DNA from: Omnitrophica WOR_2 bacterium RIFOXYA2_FULL_38_17
GTDB taxonomy: Bacteria > Omnitrophota > Gorgyraeia > Zapsychrales > Zapsychraceae
Direction: 5' to 3'
Assembly (NCBI GenBank): GCA_001805965.1
Contig: MHHG01000034.1
Location: 1-43,796 of the forward strand
DNA length: 43,796 bases
The position numbers and the translations under genes are program-made. Of the stretch, positions 23,462 to 32,194 are shown one piece after another. The notes beneath the pieces were generated by a model that worked only from the letters and a program-made list of their open reading frames with translations, was not told the origin of the DNA and made no database searches. Each line of letters starts with the position of its first letter. Within the stretch, counting starts at the first letter, position 1.

Positions 23462-24312
23462 CCGTTTAAAATCTGTGTTCCAACACCACGGTTAGTAAAG
23501 AACTCAAGTAATAGGGCATGAGGTATTCTGGCATCTACGATGTGAGTTTTCTTTACTCCGGAGTTCAATGCGGCAATACATGCATTTACTTTTGGAATCA
23601 TGCCTTCCTTTATAACATTAAGGTTTATTAGATTGTGTATTTCATCAACTGTTAATGTAGATATCAAAGAATCAGGGTCATCAGCATCTCGCATTACACC
23701 TTGAACGTTTGTTAATAAAACTAGTTTTTCGGCATCCATAGAATTTGCGATCGCGCTTGCAACTTCATCAGCGTTAATATTGTGAGCCTGTTTTTCCACA
23801 GATATTCCCATTGGCGAAACGACTGTAATATGGCCTTTTTTAAGGTGCTCTGTTAGCGCGTTCTTATCAATTGAAGTTATGCTTCCGACATAGCCAAGGT
23901 CTTTAGAAGATGTTCTTTTCTCTACACGTATTATGTTCTCATCGCCTTTTAGGCCAGTAACATCGCCTTTTAATTCTTTGATCTCCTCAACTATTTGATT
24001 ATTGAGCTTTTCAAGCTCTTCGATTACGATCTTTAGCGTTTTTTTGTCTGTTACTCGAATGCCTTCATGAAATTCGCTTTTTAAACCTTCTTCTTTAACG
24101 CGGTTGCTGATATGTGGTCCGCCACCATGCACAAGTATAGTCCTTATTCCGACATAGCTAAGGAAAACTATGTCTTCTAAAACATTTTTTCTGATCGGGG
24201 CATTATCCAGAATGCTTCCGCCGTATTTGATAACAAAAACTTTTTTGCGGAAAGCGTGTATGTATGGAATAGCTTCGATCAATATCCCGGCTTTTTTGAT
24301 TATGTCTTCCAT
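23458..24312 (-). CDS. argB: Acetylglutamate kinase
   Basis: 284 residues, amino-acid-kinase fold. FVIKYGGSILDN (ATP loop), LVHGGGPHIS, the central INADEVASAIA and KLVLLTNVQGVM are present. It phosphorylates N-acetylglutamate, usually the arginine-feedback step. The N-terminal helix (about 1-20) resembles the extension found in arginine-sensitive hexameric forms, which suggests feedback inhibition; that is inference. It overlaps argJ by one base (TAATG) and argD by four. Confidence 0.96.
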   Translation of the reverse strand: MEDIIKKAGILIEAIPYIHAFRKKVFVIKYGGSILDNAPIRKNVLEDIVFLSYVGIRTILVHGGGPHISNRVKEEGLKSEFHEGIRVTDKKTLKIVIEELEKLNNQIVEEIKELKGDVTGLKGDENIIRVEKRTSSKDLGYVGSITSIDKNALTEHLKKGHITVVSPMGISVEKQAHNINADEVASAIANSMDAEKLVLLTNVQGVMRDADDPDSLISTLTVDEIHNLINLNVIKEGMIPKVNACIAALNSGVKKTHIVDARIPHALLLEFFTNRGVGTQILNG

Positions 24313-25454
24313 TATGTGTATTCTCCATTTATTTTTATATATTCAGCAGTCAGGTTTGAAGTATAGGCTGTTGAACATTTATTTCCAAGGTTAATAGTTG
24401 CTGTGATTTTCAACTCATGATCATTGGGGCATTTAAATCCTATTTTCAGGTTGCTTTCAGTAATATCTTTTATTCCTAGAGAGCCTATTGCTGCTGCAAC
24501 CCGGCCCCAATTAGGATTATTTGTGTAGTTTGCTGTTTTAACTAAATTTGAATTTGCTACTGCTAATGCAAGACTCTGAGCTTGTTTTTCAGTTTTAGCC
24601 CCCTTTACAATAACTTCAATAAATTTAGTGGCGCCTTCACCGTCTAATACGATTTTTTTAGCCATATCTAAGCAGATATGATTTAGGCAATCGCAAAAAG
24701 TGTCAAAGGCTTTACCGGGTGTTGTTATAGGTTTATTTTTGGCTAAACCATTTGCCATAATTACAGCCATGTCGTTGGTGCTCATGCAGCCGTCAACAGT
24801 AATGCAGTTAAAAGACTTGTCGCTTGCTCTTTTTAATGCCAGTTTTAACATCTTTGGGCTTATTGCAGCGTCTGTTGTTATATATGCGAGCATTGTTGCC
24901 ATGTTTGGAGCGATCATTCCAGAGCCTTTTGACATAGCGCCCATTCTGATTTTTACTTTATTAATCGTAGCTTCTACTGCAATCTCTTTTTTCCTTGTGT
25001 CGGTTGTCAGTATAGCTGTAGCAGCTTTGGTTGCGTTTTCTGTTGATAAACCTGCAATTAGTTCCTTTGAAGAATTTAATATTTTTTTAAAAGGGAATGG
25101 CTTTCCAATAATTCCAGTTGATGCAACTATCACATCGTTTTTTGCAATATTTAGCTGTTTGCTTATCAACTCTGCAGTATGTTCTGCATATATCATGCCC
25201 AATTTGCCAGTAAAGCAGTTTGCATTGCCGCTGTTTGTGATAATTGCTTGTGCTTTGTTATTTTTTAAATGTTTTTGGCTGACGATCAAAGGCGCAGCTT
25301 TCACTGAATTTTTTGTAAAAACAGCAGCACTTGTTGCCTGGACCTCACTGAAAATCAATGACAGGTCTAGCTTTCCAGATTTTTTTATGCCGCTCCATAA
25401 ACCATTTGCCGTAAAACCTTTTGGTGTTGTAATTGAGCCAGGTATAATTTTCAT
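24312..25454 (-). CDS. argJ: Glutamate N-acetyltransferase (ornithine acetyltransferase)
   Basis: 380 residues. The self-cleavage motif is KGSGMIAPNMATML with the nucleophile Thr187, so the precursor should split into two subunits. TNSGNANCFTG and STGIIGKPFP are further hallmarks. The enzyme moves acetyl from N-acetylornithine to glutamate, making the arginine pathway cyclic. No argA is seen; if the enzyme is bifunctional it could also make N-acetylglutamate from acetyl-CoA. It lies 1 base after argC and overlaps argB. Confidence 0.96.
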   Translation of the reverse strand: MKIIPGSITTPKGFTANGLWSGIKKSGKLDLSLIFSEVQATSAAVFTKNSVKAAPLIVSQKHLKNNKAQAIITNSGNANCFTGKLGMIYAEHTAELISKQLNIAKNDVIVASTGIIGKPFPFKKILNSSKELIAGLSTENATKAATAILTTDTRKKEIAVEATINKVKIRMGAMSKGSGMIAPNMATMLAYITTDAAISPKMLKLALKRASDKSFNCITVDGCMSTNDMAVIMANGLAKNKPITTPGKAFDTFCDCLNHICLDMAKKIVLDGEGATKFIEVIVKGAKTEKQAQSLALAVANSNLVKTANYTNNPNWGRVAAAIGSLGIKDITESNLKIGFKCPNDHELKITATINLGNKCSTAYTSNLTAEYIKINGEYT

Positions 25455-25455
25455 T

Positions 25456-26475
25456 TTATAGAAGTCCTAAAGTTTCGTTAAATCCACATACAATGTTCAT
25501 ATTTTGAATGGCTTGTCCAGAAGCTCCTTTAATAAGATTATCAATGACGCTTGTAATGACAACAAGTCCTTTGTCCTTACTTACTGATAATCCGATGTCA
25601 CAATAATTTGTGCCGGTAACATTCTTTAGCTCAGGCTGTTGCCCGATATCAGCTATTCTTACAAAAGCTTCAGTTTTGTAAAAACGTTTATAAATTTTAT
25701 GTAATGTGTTTAAAGATAATTTGCTGTTTAGCCTTACATATATCGTTTCAAGGATTCCTCGTGTGCAGGGAAGCAAATGAGGCACAAAGTCAACAGACAT
25801 ATTCTTATTTGCAAACTTTGATAAATATTGATTGATTTCGGGATTATGCTGATGATTTAATACTTTATAAGCTTTGAAATTTTCATTAGTTTCAGAAAAA
25901 TTAAGCGCAACGGATGCTTTTTTCCCTGCGCCGCTTACTCCGGATTTTGCATCAATAATTATAGAATCAATTAGTTCTGTGAAAATAGAACTGATCGGAG
26001 CCAAAGCTAATAATGCTGCTGTCGGGTAACATCCGGGATTTGAGATAAATTTAGATTTTTTTATTCTCTCGCGGTAAATCTCAGGCAGGCCATAGACAGC
26101 TTTTTTAAGGTTTTTTGCATCGACGTGGGGTACGCCGTACCACTTTTCATATGCTGAAGATGTGCTTAGTCGGTAATCACCGCTAAGATCAATCACAATT
26201 ATTTTTGCTTTCAATAGGTCCGGGACTATTTTCATTGATGTTGTATGAGGTACAGCTAAAAAGATCACATCACACAATTCAATGGCTTTGCTGAGATCAA
26301 ATATTTCACAAAATAAATTTGTGCGTCCTGAAAGCTTTGGCCAAATGTCACATACTTTCCCTGTAGTGTTATTTGCGCTTACGTATTTTACTATTATATT
26401 AGGATGTTTTAAAAGTAAGTCTAATGCTGTAAATCCAGAATATCCACTAATTCCAACAATCCCTGCTCTTATCAT
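25456..26475 (-). CDS. argC: N-acetyl-gamma-glutamyl-phosphate reductase
   Basis: 339 residues. GIVGISGYSGFTALDLL forms the nucleotide loop, FISNPGCYPTAAL contains the catalytic Cys, and HQHNPEINQYL with FVPHLLPCTRGILETIY carries the conserved basic and His residues. It reduces N-acetylglutamyl phosphate to the semialdehyde. It is the first gene of the argCJBDFGH-lysA-dap run. TTAGGAG precedes the ATG. A direct-repeat-like element lies at 26494-26526, and the rpsI terminator isolates the operon upstream. Confidence 0.97.
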   Translation of the reverse strand: MIRAGIVGISGYSGFTALDLLLKHPNIIVKYVSANNTTGKVCDIWPKLSGRTNLFCEIFDLSKAIELCDVIFLAVPHTTSMKIVPDLLKAKIIVIDLSGDYRLSTSSAYEKWYGVPHVDAKNLKKAVYGLPEIYRERIKKSKFISNPGCYPTAALLALAPISSIFTELIDSIIIDAKSGVSGAGKKASVALNFSETNENFKAYKVLNHQHNPEINQYLSKFANKNMSVDFVPHLLPCTRGILETIYVRLNSKLSLNTLHKIYKRFYKTEAFVRIADIGQQPELKNVTGTNYCDIGLSVSKDKGLVVITSVIDNLIKGASGQAIQNMNIVCGFNETLGLL

Positions 26476-26493
26476 ATGTTCTCCTAAGAAAAA

Positions 26494-26526
26494 TTAACAT
26501 GCTGTAACAACTTAATGCTTGTTAAC
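26494..26526. repeat. Imperfect repeats in the argC leader, possible operator
   Basis: The 33 bases are bounded by TTAACA on the left and TGTTAA(C) on the right, and hold two related units: GTTAACAAGCATTAA and GTTACAGCATGTTAA when read on the minus strand. They lie 19-51 bases before the argC start. No recognisable ArgR box was found, so this is the only candidate regulatory site of the operon that I see. Confidence 0.35.
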
Positions 26527-26573
26527 GGGTTATATAATAAACTTGAGGCAAAACGAATGGACTATAATAAAAT

Positions 26574-26620
26574 AAAAAACCTATCTCGTCAACTCTTTTA
26601 TCGAGGGAGATAGGTTTTTT
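26574..26620 (-). terminator. Rho-independent terminator after rpsI
   Basis: A 14-bp stem, AAAAAACCTATCTC (26574-26587) with GAGATAGGTTTTTT (26607-26620), surrounds a 19-base loop that can extend pairing by CTCG/CGAG. On the minus strand TTTTTTATTTTATT follows. It closes the rplM-rpsI operon 31 bases after its stop and separates it from argC. Confidence 0.9.
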
Positions 26621-26650
26621 ATTTGTACAAAAATTTTTATAAATTCAAGG

Positions 26651-27046
26651 TTAACGCTTAACCCATTGAAATTTCTTTCGAGCTCCCTTTTGTCCGGGTT
26701 TCTGCCTTTCTTTCATCCTTGAGTCGCGCCTAAGTAATAAAGCTTTTTTCAAAACAGGTCTGTTTTCTTGGTCGTATAATGATAAAGCTCGAGAAAGACC
26801 TAATCGAAAAGCTCCTGCTTGACCAGTAGAACCGCCACCAGTAACGCTGACACTGATATCTATTTTTCCTAAGGTGTTTGTGCGGGTTAAAGGCTCTATA
26901 ATATTTATGCGATCAGTTTCTCGTGGAAAATAATTTTCAAATGCGCGTTTGTTTACGCTAATTATGCCTGTTCCCGGTGTAATGTTTACACGAGCTACTG
27001 AACATTTGCGTCTGCCTGTTGCTCCATATTTTACAACTTCAACCAT
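26651..27046 (-). CDS. rpsI: 30S ribosomal protein S9
   Basis: 131 residues. YGATGRRKCSVARVNITPGTG, then TVTGGGSTGQAGA-like SVTGGGSTGQAGAFRLGLSRAL and the basic tail ARKKFQWVKR, which reaches toward the P-site tRNA in the ribosome, identify S9. It lies 15 bases after rplM, the conserved pair across bacteria. The end of the tail (FQWVKR) differs slightly from the common YQFSKR form. Confidence 0.98.
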   Translation of the reverse strand: MVEVVKYGATGRRKCSVARVNITPGTGIISVNKRAFENYFPRETDRINIIEPLTRTNTLGKIDISVSVTGGGSTGQAGAFRLGLSRALSLYDQENRPVLKKALLLRRDSRMKERQKPGQKGARKKFQWVKR

Positions 27047-27061
27047 GGTATTTTTGATCTC

Positions 27062-27496
27062 CTATATTTCTAATGTGATCGGTTTTTGTGCTTGATGAGG
27101 ATGGGAATCCCCTTTGTAAACTTTTAATTTTGTTTTTACTTGGCTGCCTAGCGCTCCAGAAGGTATCATTCTGTTTACCGCTAATTTAATGACTTGAGTT
27201 GGTGATTTTTTCAGCAATTCTTCAAGTGTAATTGATTTTTGGCCAGAATGGTATCCTGAATATCTTTGATATTCTTTCAGTTTAAGCTTGTTGCCAGTAA
27301 CCTTAACTTTTTCAGCATTGATAATTATGACCATATCTCCGGTATCAACATGAGGAGTAAACGTTGGCTTATGCTTTCCTCTTAAAATAGATGCGGCTTT
27401 TGTTGCGATGCGGCCAAGTATTTTATTATCTGCATCAATAATATAGCACTTTTTTTCAACTTCACTTGATTTTGCCATGTATGTTTTTTGAATCAT
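27062..27496 (-). CDS. rplM: 50S ribosomal protein L13
   Basis: 144 residues. CYIIDADNKILGRIATKAAS, then FTPHVDTGDMVIIINAEKV, LKEYQRYSGYHSG and AVNRMIPSGALG are standard L13. The first ATG (27496) is chosen because AGGATG lies at a workable distance upstream; an ATG six codons later has no ribosome-binding site. The operon has its own strong promoter (27547-27574). Confidence 0.98.
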   Translation of the reverse strand: MIQKTYMAKSSEVEKKCYIIDADNKILGRIATKAASILRGKHKPTFTPHVDTGDMVIIINAEKVKVTGNKLKLKEYQRYSGYHSGQKSITLEELLKKSPTQVIKLAVNRMIPSGALGSQVKTKLKVYKGDSHPHQAQKPITLEI

Positions 27497-27546
27497 TTTT
27501 ATTTCATCCTATATATTTAATATGATTTACAAGAATATGAATAGAA

Positions 27547-27574
27547 AGTATAACATTACATTTCAGATTGTCAA
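27547..27574 (-). promoter_or_regulatory. Strong sigma-70-type promoter of rplM-rpsI
   Basis: On the minus strand a perfect TTGACA (27574-27569), 16-base spacer and TATACT (27552-27547; five of six). RNA would start near 27540, giving a leader of about 44 bases before rplM. The site lies in the gap after truA, in line with high expression of ribosomal protein genes. Confidence 0.8.
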
Positions 27575-27608
27575 TAATTAATTTTAATTAAAGCAGGAAA
27601 AAAATCAA

Positions 27609-28364
27609 TTAGTACTTAACGCTGACTAGCGATAATCCATGAGCTTTTGCGGTAAAAGAAGCCGCGCTTCTGTCTTTTTTTGCCAAAATATCCCGAATGG
27701 AATCCTTTGCAAGCTTGCCTCTCCCTATCTCAAGTAATGTTCCTACTATGTTTCGAACCATTTTATATAAAAAACCATTTCCTGTAATTTCAATAATCAA
27801 TAAGTCGGCTTTTCTTTTTATCTTAATATCACTAATATTGCGAACAGTGCTATTTTTAAGTGCTTTTATTTTTTTTGCTGGATCAGATGCCTGAAAGGAT
27901 TTGAAGTCTTTTTTTCCTAAAAGGCTTTTTGCCTCTTCTTTCATTGATCTTATGTCCAGTTTACCGGGATAATGTAAGCAATGATTTCTTTGTAGGGCGC
28001 AGCGATTCTTTCTGTACAATATTGTATATCGATATGTTTTTATTTTTGCGCTATATTGAGCATGGAAATCTCTCGAAACTTCTTCAGCTGATAGAATAGC
28101 GATATCTTTTGGGATATTGCCATTAATTGCCTTAGTTATTTCATCAAGGCTCATTAATGTGCTGATCTTGAAATTTGCAACTTGACCGAGAGCATGAACT
28201 CCGCTATCTGTTCTTCCGGAACCATATAGTTTAATGGTTTTACCAAAAATCGTTTTTAGTGCGGTTTCTATTGAGCCTTGAACAGTCCTGTTGTTTTTTT
28301 GGACCTGCCAACCTTGAAAGTTGGTTCCGTCGTATTCAATAGTAAGTTTTATGTTGCGGTTCAT
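27609..28364 (-). CDS. truA: tRNA pseudouridine(38-40) synthase
   Basis: 251 residues. The catalytic Asp53 is in YGSGRTDSGVHALGQ. FQGWQVQKNNRTVQG and YRYTILYRK, then GNGFLYKMVRNIVGTLLEIG are TruA hallmarks. It makes pseudouridine at positions 38-40 in the anticodon arm of several tRNAs. It follows asd by 18 bases without a clear ribosome-binding site and is the last gene of the fabG operon. Confidence 0.96.
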   Translation of the reverse strand: MNRNIKLTIEYDGTNFQGWQVQKNNRTVQGSIETALKTIFGKTIKLYGSGRTDSGVHALGQVANFKISTLMSLDEITKAINGNIPKDIAILSAEEVSRDFHAQYSAKIKTYRYTILYRKNRCALQRNHCLHYPGKLDIRSMKEEAKSLLGKKDFKSFQASDPAKKIKALKNSTVRNISDIKIKRKADLLIIEITGNGFLYKMVRNIVGTLLEIGRGKLAKDSIRDILAKKDRSAASFTAKAHGLSLVSVKY

Positions 28365-28382
28365 GTGTCGGGATAAATGAAT

Positions 28383-29378
28383 CTACCGAATCTTAATTAA
28401 TTCTTCAGCGATTTGAACAGCATTTAATGCCGCGCCTTTACGCAAGTTGTCAGAAACGATCCAAAGATTCAAGCCGTTAGCTATTGTGTTATCTTCACGG
28501 ATTCTTCCTACAAAAGTACTGTCTTTTCCTTCAGAAGCAAGCGGTGTCGGATATAGATTGTTTTTAAGGTCATCAATTACTTTGACGCCAGGTGCATTGC
28601 TTAAAAGTTCAATTGCTTTCTCTCTCGTAATTTTCTTTTCTGTTTCAATGTTTACTGACTCTGAATGAGCACCAAAAACGGGAACTCGTACACAGGTTGC
28701 TGTAACTTTTATTGAATCATCTTTCATTATCTTCTTTGTTTCGTTGACCATTTTCATCTCTTCTTTTGTATAAAGATTCTCTTGAGTCACATCTATCTGC
28801 GGAATTAAATTATGGGCTATCTGGTATGGAAAAACTTCAATTCTCATATTACCTGAAAGCTGCTCTTTTAATTCGTTTATTGCAAGGGCTCCGGCTCCAC
28901 TTACAGCTTGGTAAGTTGAAACTACAATTCTTTTTATTTTTGCATAATCATGAAGCGGCTTTAACGCCACAACCATCTGAATAGTTGAGCAATTAGGATT
29001 AGCTATAATGCCTTTTTGATTTTTTATTTCTTCGGGATTAACTTCGGGAACTACTAAAGGAACATCAGGTTCCATCCTGAATTGGCTTGTATTATCAATA
29101 ACAACACATCCAGCTTTAACGGCGTAGGGAGCATATTCTTTGCTTATAGCTGCCCCTGGAGAAAACAATCCTATGTCAATGTTTTCAAAAGCATCAGGGG
29201 TTAGTTTCGAAAGTTTAAATTCTTTGCCATTTATCTCATAAGTACGATTTGCTTCTTCTGGATTAAATGATAAAAGTCTAAGTTCATTTACTGGGAATTT
29301 TCTTTCTTTTAGGATTTCGAACATACAATCCCCGACTACTCCTCTAATACCAACTATTGCAACATTGTATTTTTTCAT
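28383..29378 (-). CDS. asd: Aspartate-semialdehyde dehydrogenase
   Basis: 331 residues. The catalytic Cys130 is in ANPNCSTIQMVVAL, with QAVSGAGALAINEL and VPVFGAHSESVNIE (active-site His) typical of the bacterial enzyme. It makes aspartate semialdehyde, the substrate of DapA encoded 12 kb away. The dinucleotide loop reads VGIRGVVG (residues 9-16) rather than the usual VGATGAVG; an Arg in place of Thr at position 12 is unusual and may touch cofactor choice. AGGA precedes the ATG. The partner kinase LysC is not in view. It lies between leuB and truA. Confidence 0.95.
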   Translation of the reverse strand: MKKYNVAIVGIRGVVGDCMFEILKERKFPVNELRLLSFNPEEANRTYEINGKEFKLSKLTPDAFENIDIGLFSPGAAISKEYAPYAVKAGCVVIDNTSQFRMEPDVPLVVPEVNPEEIKNQKGIIANPNCSTIQMVVALKPLHDYAKIKRIVVSTYQAVSGAGALAINELKEQLSGNMRIEVFPYQIAHNLIPQIDVTQENLYTKEEMKMVNETKKIMKDDSIKVTATCVRVPVFGAHSESVNIETEKKITREKAIELLSNAPGVKVIDDLKNNLYPTPLASEGKDSTFVGRIREDNTIANGLNLWIVSDNLRKGAALNAVQIAEELIKIR

Positions 29379-29416
29379 GATTAAAATCCTGTTTTAAAAT
29401 AATTAAGACTAATTGC

Positions 29417-30472
29417 TTATAAATATCTTACTACCAAGTCGCCTACTTCCGTTGTTGAGTACCCCATTTTGCCAGCTGCCAGAGATTTGATTTTTGTTTT
29501 AACAACAGTTTTTACTGAATTCTCAACCATATCAGCGGCAGAAACTTCACCAATTTGCCTTAGAAGCATTGCCAATGAACAAATTGCAGCTAGGGGATTG
29601 ATCACATTTTTACCTGTGTATTTTGGGGCAGATCCGCCTATAGGCTCGAACATAGATACTCCGTTTGGATTTATGTTTCCTCCAGCAGCAAGACCCATGC
29701 CTCCTTGGATCATTGCAGCCAAGTCAGTAATAATATCACCGAACATATTGTCAGTAACAATAACATCAAACCAGTCTGGATTTTTAATGAACCACATGGT
29801 TGTAGCATCTACGTGGGCATAATCAGTAGTGACTTGTGGGTATTCTTTTGCCACTTCATAAAAAGTTCTTTCCCAAAGATCAAAGGCATAAGTCAGAACA
29901 TTGGTTTTTCCGCAAAGAGTCAACTGCTTTTTTCTTCCATGATTTTTTGCATATTCAAAAGCATAACGGACACATCTTTCAACGCCCTTTCGAGTATTGT
30001 GTGATATTTGAATAGCGATCTCATCTTTAGTCCCTTTGTTCTGGAACTCACCCAAGCCTTTATAAAGACCTTCTGAGTTTTCGCGGACAACTGTGAAATT
30101 AATGTCAGCAGGCTTCTTGTCCTTTAAAGGACAGAATCTTTCATCATAAAGTTCCACTGGCCTGAGGTTAATATATTGGTCAAGGTCAAATCGTAGTTTT
30201 AAAAGAATGCCTTTTTCTAATATCCCAGGCTTTACATCTGGGTGGCCTATGGCTCCGAGGAAAATCGAATCGAAAGTCTTCAGCTCTTCAACAGCTGATG
30301 AAGGAAGAACCTCTCCAGTTTTTAAATAACGGGCTCCGCCAAAATCATATGAGGTTGTTTCATACTTGAAATCACATTTTTCTGCGACTGCTTCAAGGAC
30401 CTTAAGGCCTTCTTCTACAACTTCCGGGCCTGTTCCGTCACCACCAATTACGGCAATTTTATAATTACTCAT
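29417..30472 (-). CDS. leuB: 3-isopropylmalate dehydrogenase family protein
   Basis: 351 residues. IAVIGGDGTGPEVV at the start, LKLRFDLDQYINLRPVELYD, TVVRENSEGLYKG and VTDNMFGDIITDLAAMIQGGMG are the beta-decarboxylating dehydrogenase hallmarks. The substrate-loop form (LRFDLDQYINLRP) resembles the actinobacterial LeuB group, in which 3-isopropylmalate is oxidised in leucine synthesis. No leuA, leuC or leuD is seen. Isocitrate, homoisocitrate or tartrate dehydrogenase are the alternatives; the context (asd, fab genes) does not decide. AGGAAAGGG precedes the start. Confidence 0.85.
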   Translation of the reverse strand: MSNYKIAVIGGDGTGPEVVEEGLKVLEAVAEKCDFKYETTSYDFGGARYLKTGEVLPSSAVEELKTFDSIFLGAIGHPDVKPGILEKGILLKLRFDLDQYINLRPVELYDERFCPLKDKKPADINFTVVRENSEGLYKGLGEFQNKGTKDEIAIQISHNTRKGVERCVRYAFEYAKNHGRKKQLTLCGKTNVLTYAFDLWERTFYEVAKEYPQVTTDYAHVDATTMWFIKNPDWFDVIVTDNMFGDIITDLAAMIQGGMGLAAGGNINPNGVSMFEPIGGSAPKYTGKNVINPLAAICSLAMLLRQIGEVSAADMVENSVKTVVKTKIKSLAAGKMGYSTTEVGDLVVRYL

Positions 30473-30556
30473 TTTATTTCCCTTTCCTATAATTCTAGTA
30501 GTAAGCGACTAATAAGCTTATTTATATTGGAATTGATCTGAAGGATAAAAATCGTG

Positions 30557-31801
30557 TTATTCTTGGTATGCTTTAGCAATAATCGTCGCATTATGGCCAC
30601 CAAAACCAAGAGAATTAGACATTGCAACTTTCACTGTAACTTTTCTGGCAACATTGGGAACATAATCTAAATCGCAATCTGGATCAGGTGTTTCATAGTT
30701 TATTGTTGGCGGTATAATATTATCGCGTATCGCTAAAAGACAAGCTGCAAATTCAATGCCACCGGCGGCACCTAATAGATGTCCAGTCATTGATTTTGTT
30801 GAACTTACAGGGACATTCATTGCATGTTCTTTAAAAAGTGTTTTAATGGCAAGGGATTCAACTTTGTCGTTTAATTTAGTAGATGTGCCATGTGCATTAA
30901 TATAGGAAATATCTTTAATAGTTAAACCAGCATCTTTGATAGCTAGCTCCATTGCCTTTGCAGCTCCGGCTCCGGATGATTCCGGCGCAGTAATATGATA
31001 AGCATCGGAAGTCCTTCCGTATCCTGCCATTTCAGCAATAATTGGAGCCCCTCTTTTTTTAGCATGTTCTAGGGATTCAAGTATTACAATTCCAGCTCCT
31101 TCAGCCATAACAAATCCATCACGATTAAGGTCAAAGGGCCTTGATGCTTTTTTAGGTTCTTCATTTCTCTGGGATAAAGCTTTTAGCGAAGAAAACCCGC
31201 CTACTCCTAATATAGTTGTTGCACTTTCAGTTCCTCCAGCAATTATCACGTCTGCATCTCCGTATTGAATAAAACGAAAAGCATCTCCAATAGCATTTGT
31301 TGCAGTAGAGCAGGCAGTAGTAACACAGGATGCAAATCCTCGAGCGCCTGTATCTATAGAAACTTGTCCGGCGGCTTCATTGATAATTATTTTTGGTATA
31401 AAGTGAGGCGAAATTTTCTTTGGGCCTTTATCTAGGTACTTTTGGTATTCTTCTTCTGCGGTCCTAATGCTTCCAATACCTGAACCAACAAGTACAGCTA
31501 CTCTGTCAAGATCAACGCTTGAAAGGTCAAGTTTAGCGTTCGCAATTGCTTCTTTTGTTGCAACAGAAGCGTATTGAACAAAATTAGCCAAATTCCTGGC
31601 GTCTTTTGTCGAAAAATGTTCAAGAGGATCATAATCCTTGAGTTCTCCAGCAATTCTTGTTGAGAAATCTGAAGCATCAAAAGTTTTAATGACATCAATG
31701 CCGCTTTTGCCTGCAATTAATGCTTGCCAAAATTTTTCAGTTCCACAACCTACAGGGGAAAGAACGCCAATGCCTGTAATAACTACTCTTCTTTTATCCA
31801 T
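30557..31801 (-). CDS. fabF: 3-oxoacyl-[acyl-carrier-protein] synthase II
   Basis: 414 residues. The catalytic Cys164 in VTTACSTATNAIGDA and the two histidines in NAHGTSTKLNDKVE and SMTGHLLGAAGGIE are in order. It condenses malonyl-ACP with acyl-ACP in fatty-acid elongation. It follows acpP across a hairpin (31865-31886). No fabD or fabH is in the window. RVVITGIGVLSPVGCG is the standard N-terminus. Confidence 0.97.
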   Translation of the reverse strand: MDKRRVVITGIGVLSPVGCGTEKFWQALIAGKSGIDVIKTFDASDFSTRIAGELKDYDPLEHFSTKDARNLANFVQYASVATKEAIANAKLDLSSVDLDRVAVLVGSGIGSIRTAEEEYQKYLDKGPKKISPHFIPKIIINEAAGQVSIDTGARGFASCVTTACSTATNAIGDAFRFIQYGDADVIIAGGTESATTILGVGGFSSLKALSQRNEEPKKASRPFDLNRDGFVMAEGAGIVILESLEHAKKRGAPIIAEMAGYGRTSDAYHITAPESSGAGAAKAMELAIKDAGLTIKDISYINAHGTSTKLNDKVESLAIKTLFKEHAMNVPVSSTKSMTGHLLGAAGGIEFAACLLAIRDNIIPPTINYETPDPDCDLDYVPNVARKVTVKVAMSNSLGFGGHNATIIAKAYQE

Positions 31802-31864
31802 AATATCTCTACTATCTTTGATTATTGAATTATCGGGTTAATTATTATGCTAAATAAAGACAAG

Positions 31865-31886
31865 GCCTCGGCTAAAAAGCCGAGGC
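31865..31886 (-). terminator. Stable hairpin between acpP and fabF (attenuator or partial terminator)
   Basis: A perfect 9-bp G+C-rich stem, GCCTCGGCT (31865-31873) with AGCCGAGGC (31878-31886), and an AAAA/TTTT loop. On the minus strand only TTGTCTTTATTTAG follows, so U-tract strength is moderate. It lies 37 bases after acpP and 64 before fabF; it could reduce fabF relative to acpP or protect the acpP mRNA end. Confidence 0.65.
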
Positions 31887-31922
31887 AGTAGCTGTCTTAA
31901 ACAGTATCAATATTTAAAAATC

Positions 31923-32159
31923 TTATTTAGCTGCTTTTTCGTCTATATACTTTATCGCATCACCAACAGTTGTCATTTTTTCCGCATCTTCATCAGGAAT
32001 TTCAACGCTGAACTCTTCTTCTAATGCCATAATAAGTTCAACAGTATCAAGCGAATCCGCTCCAAGATCATCGATAAAGGATGCTTCTGGAGTTACTTCT
32101 TCAGGTTTAACACCTAATTGTTCTGCAATAATAGATTTTATTTTTTCTTCAGCTGCCAT
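31923..32159 (-). CDS. acpP: Acyl carrier protein
   Basis: 78 residues, acidic, with the phosphopantetheine attachment Ser36 in [15 protein letters not shown]. The length and helical pattern are those of bacterial ACP. A perfect AAGGAGG ribosome-binding site suggests high expression. It lies between fabG and fabF in the most common order. Confidence 0.99.
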   Translation of the reverse strand: MAAEEKIKSIIAEQLGVKPEEVTPEASFIDDLGADSLDTVELIMALEEEFSVEIPDEDAEKMTTVGDAIKYIDEKAAK

Positions 32160-32194
32160 TTAATAGCCTCCTTGTACAACTACCTTAATTAAGT

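Noticed and set aside
24700..25461. A 253-codon open frame on the plus strand
   Set aside because: It is antisense to argJ, which has all family motifs; the frame is open because of codon bias, with no ribosome-binding site or recognised protein.
8261..26560. The 11-mer GCAAAACGAAT shared by the TPR promoter and the argC upstream region
   Set aside because: In 44 kb many chance 11-base matches are expected, and the surroundings differ.
26530..26560. Promoter-like A+T-rich boxes before argC
   Set aside because: TATATAA is present but no -35 hexamer at 16-18 bases could be matched with confidence.
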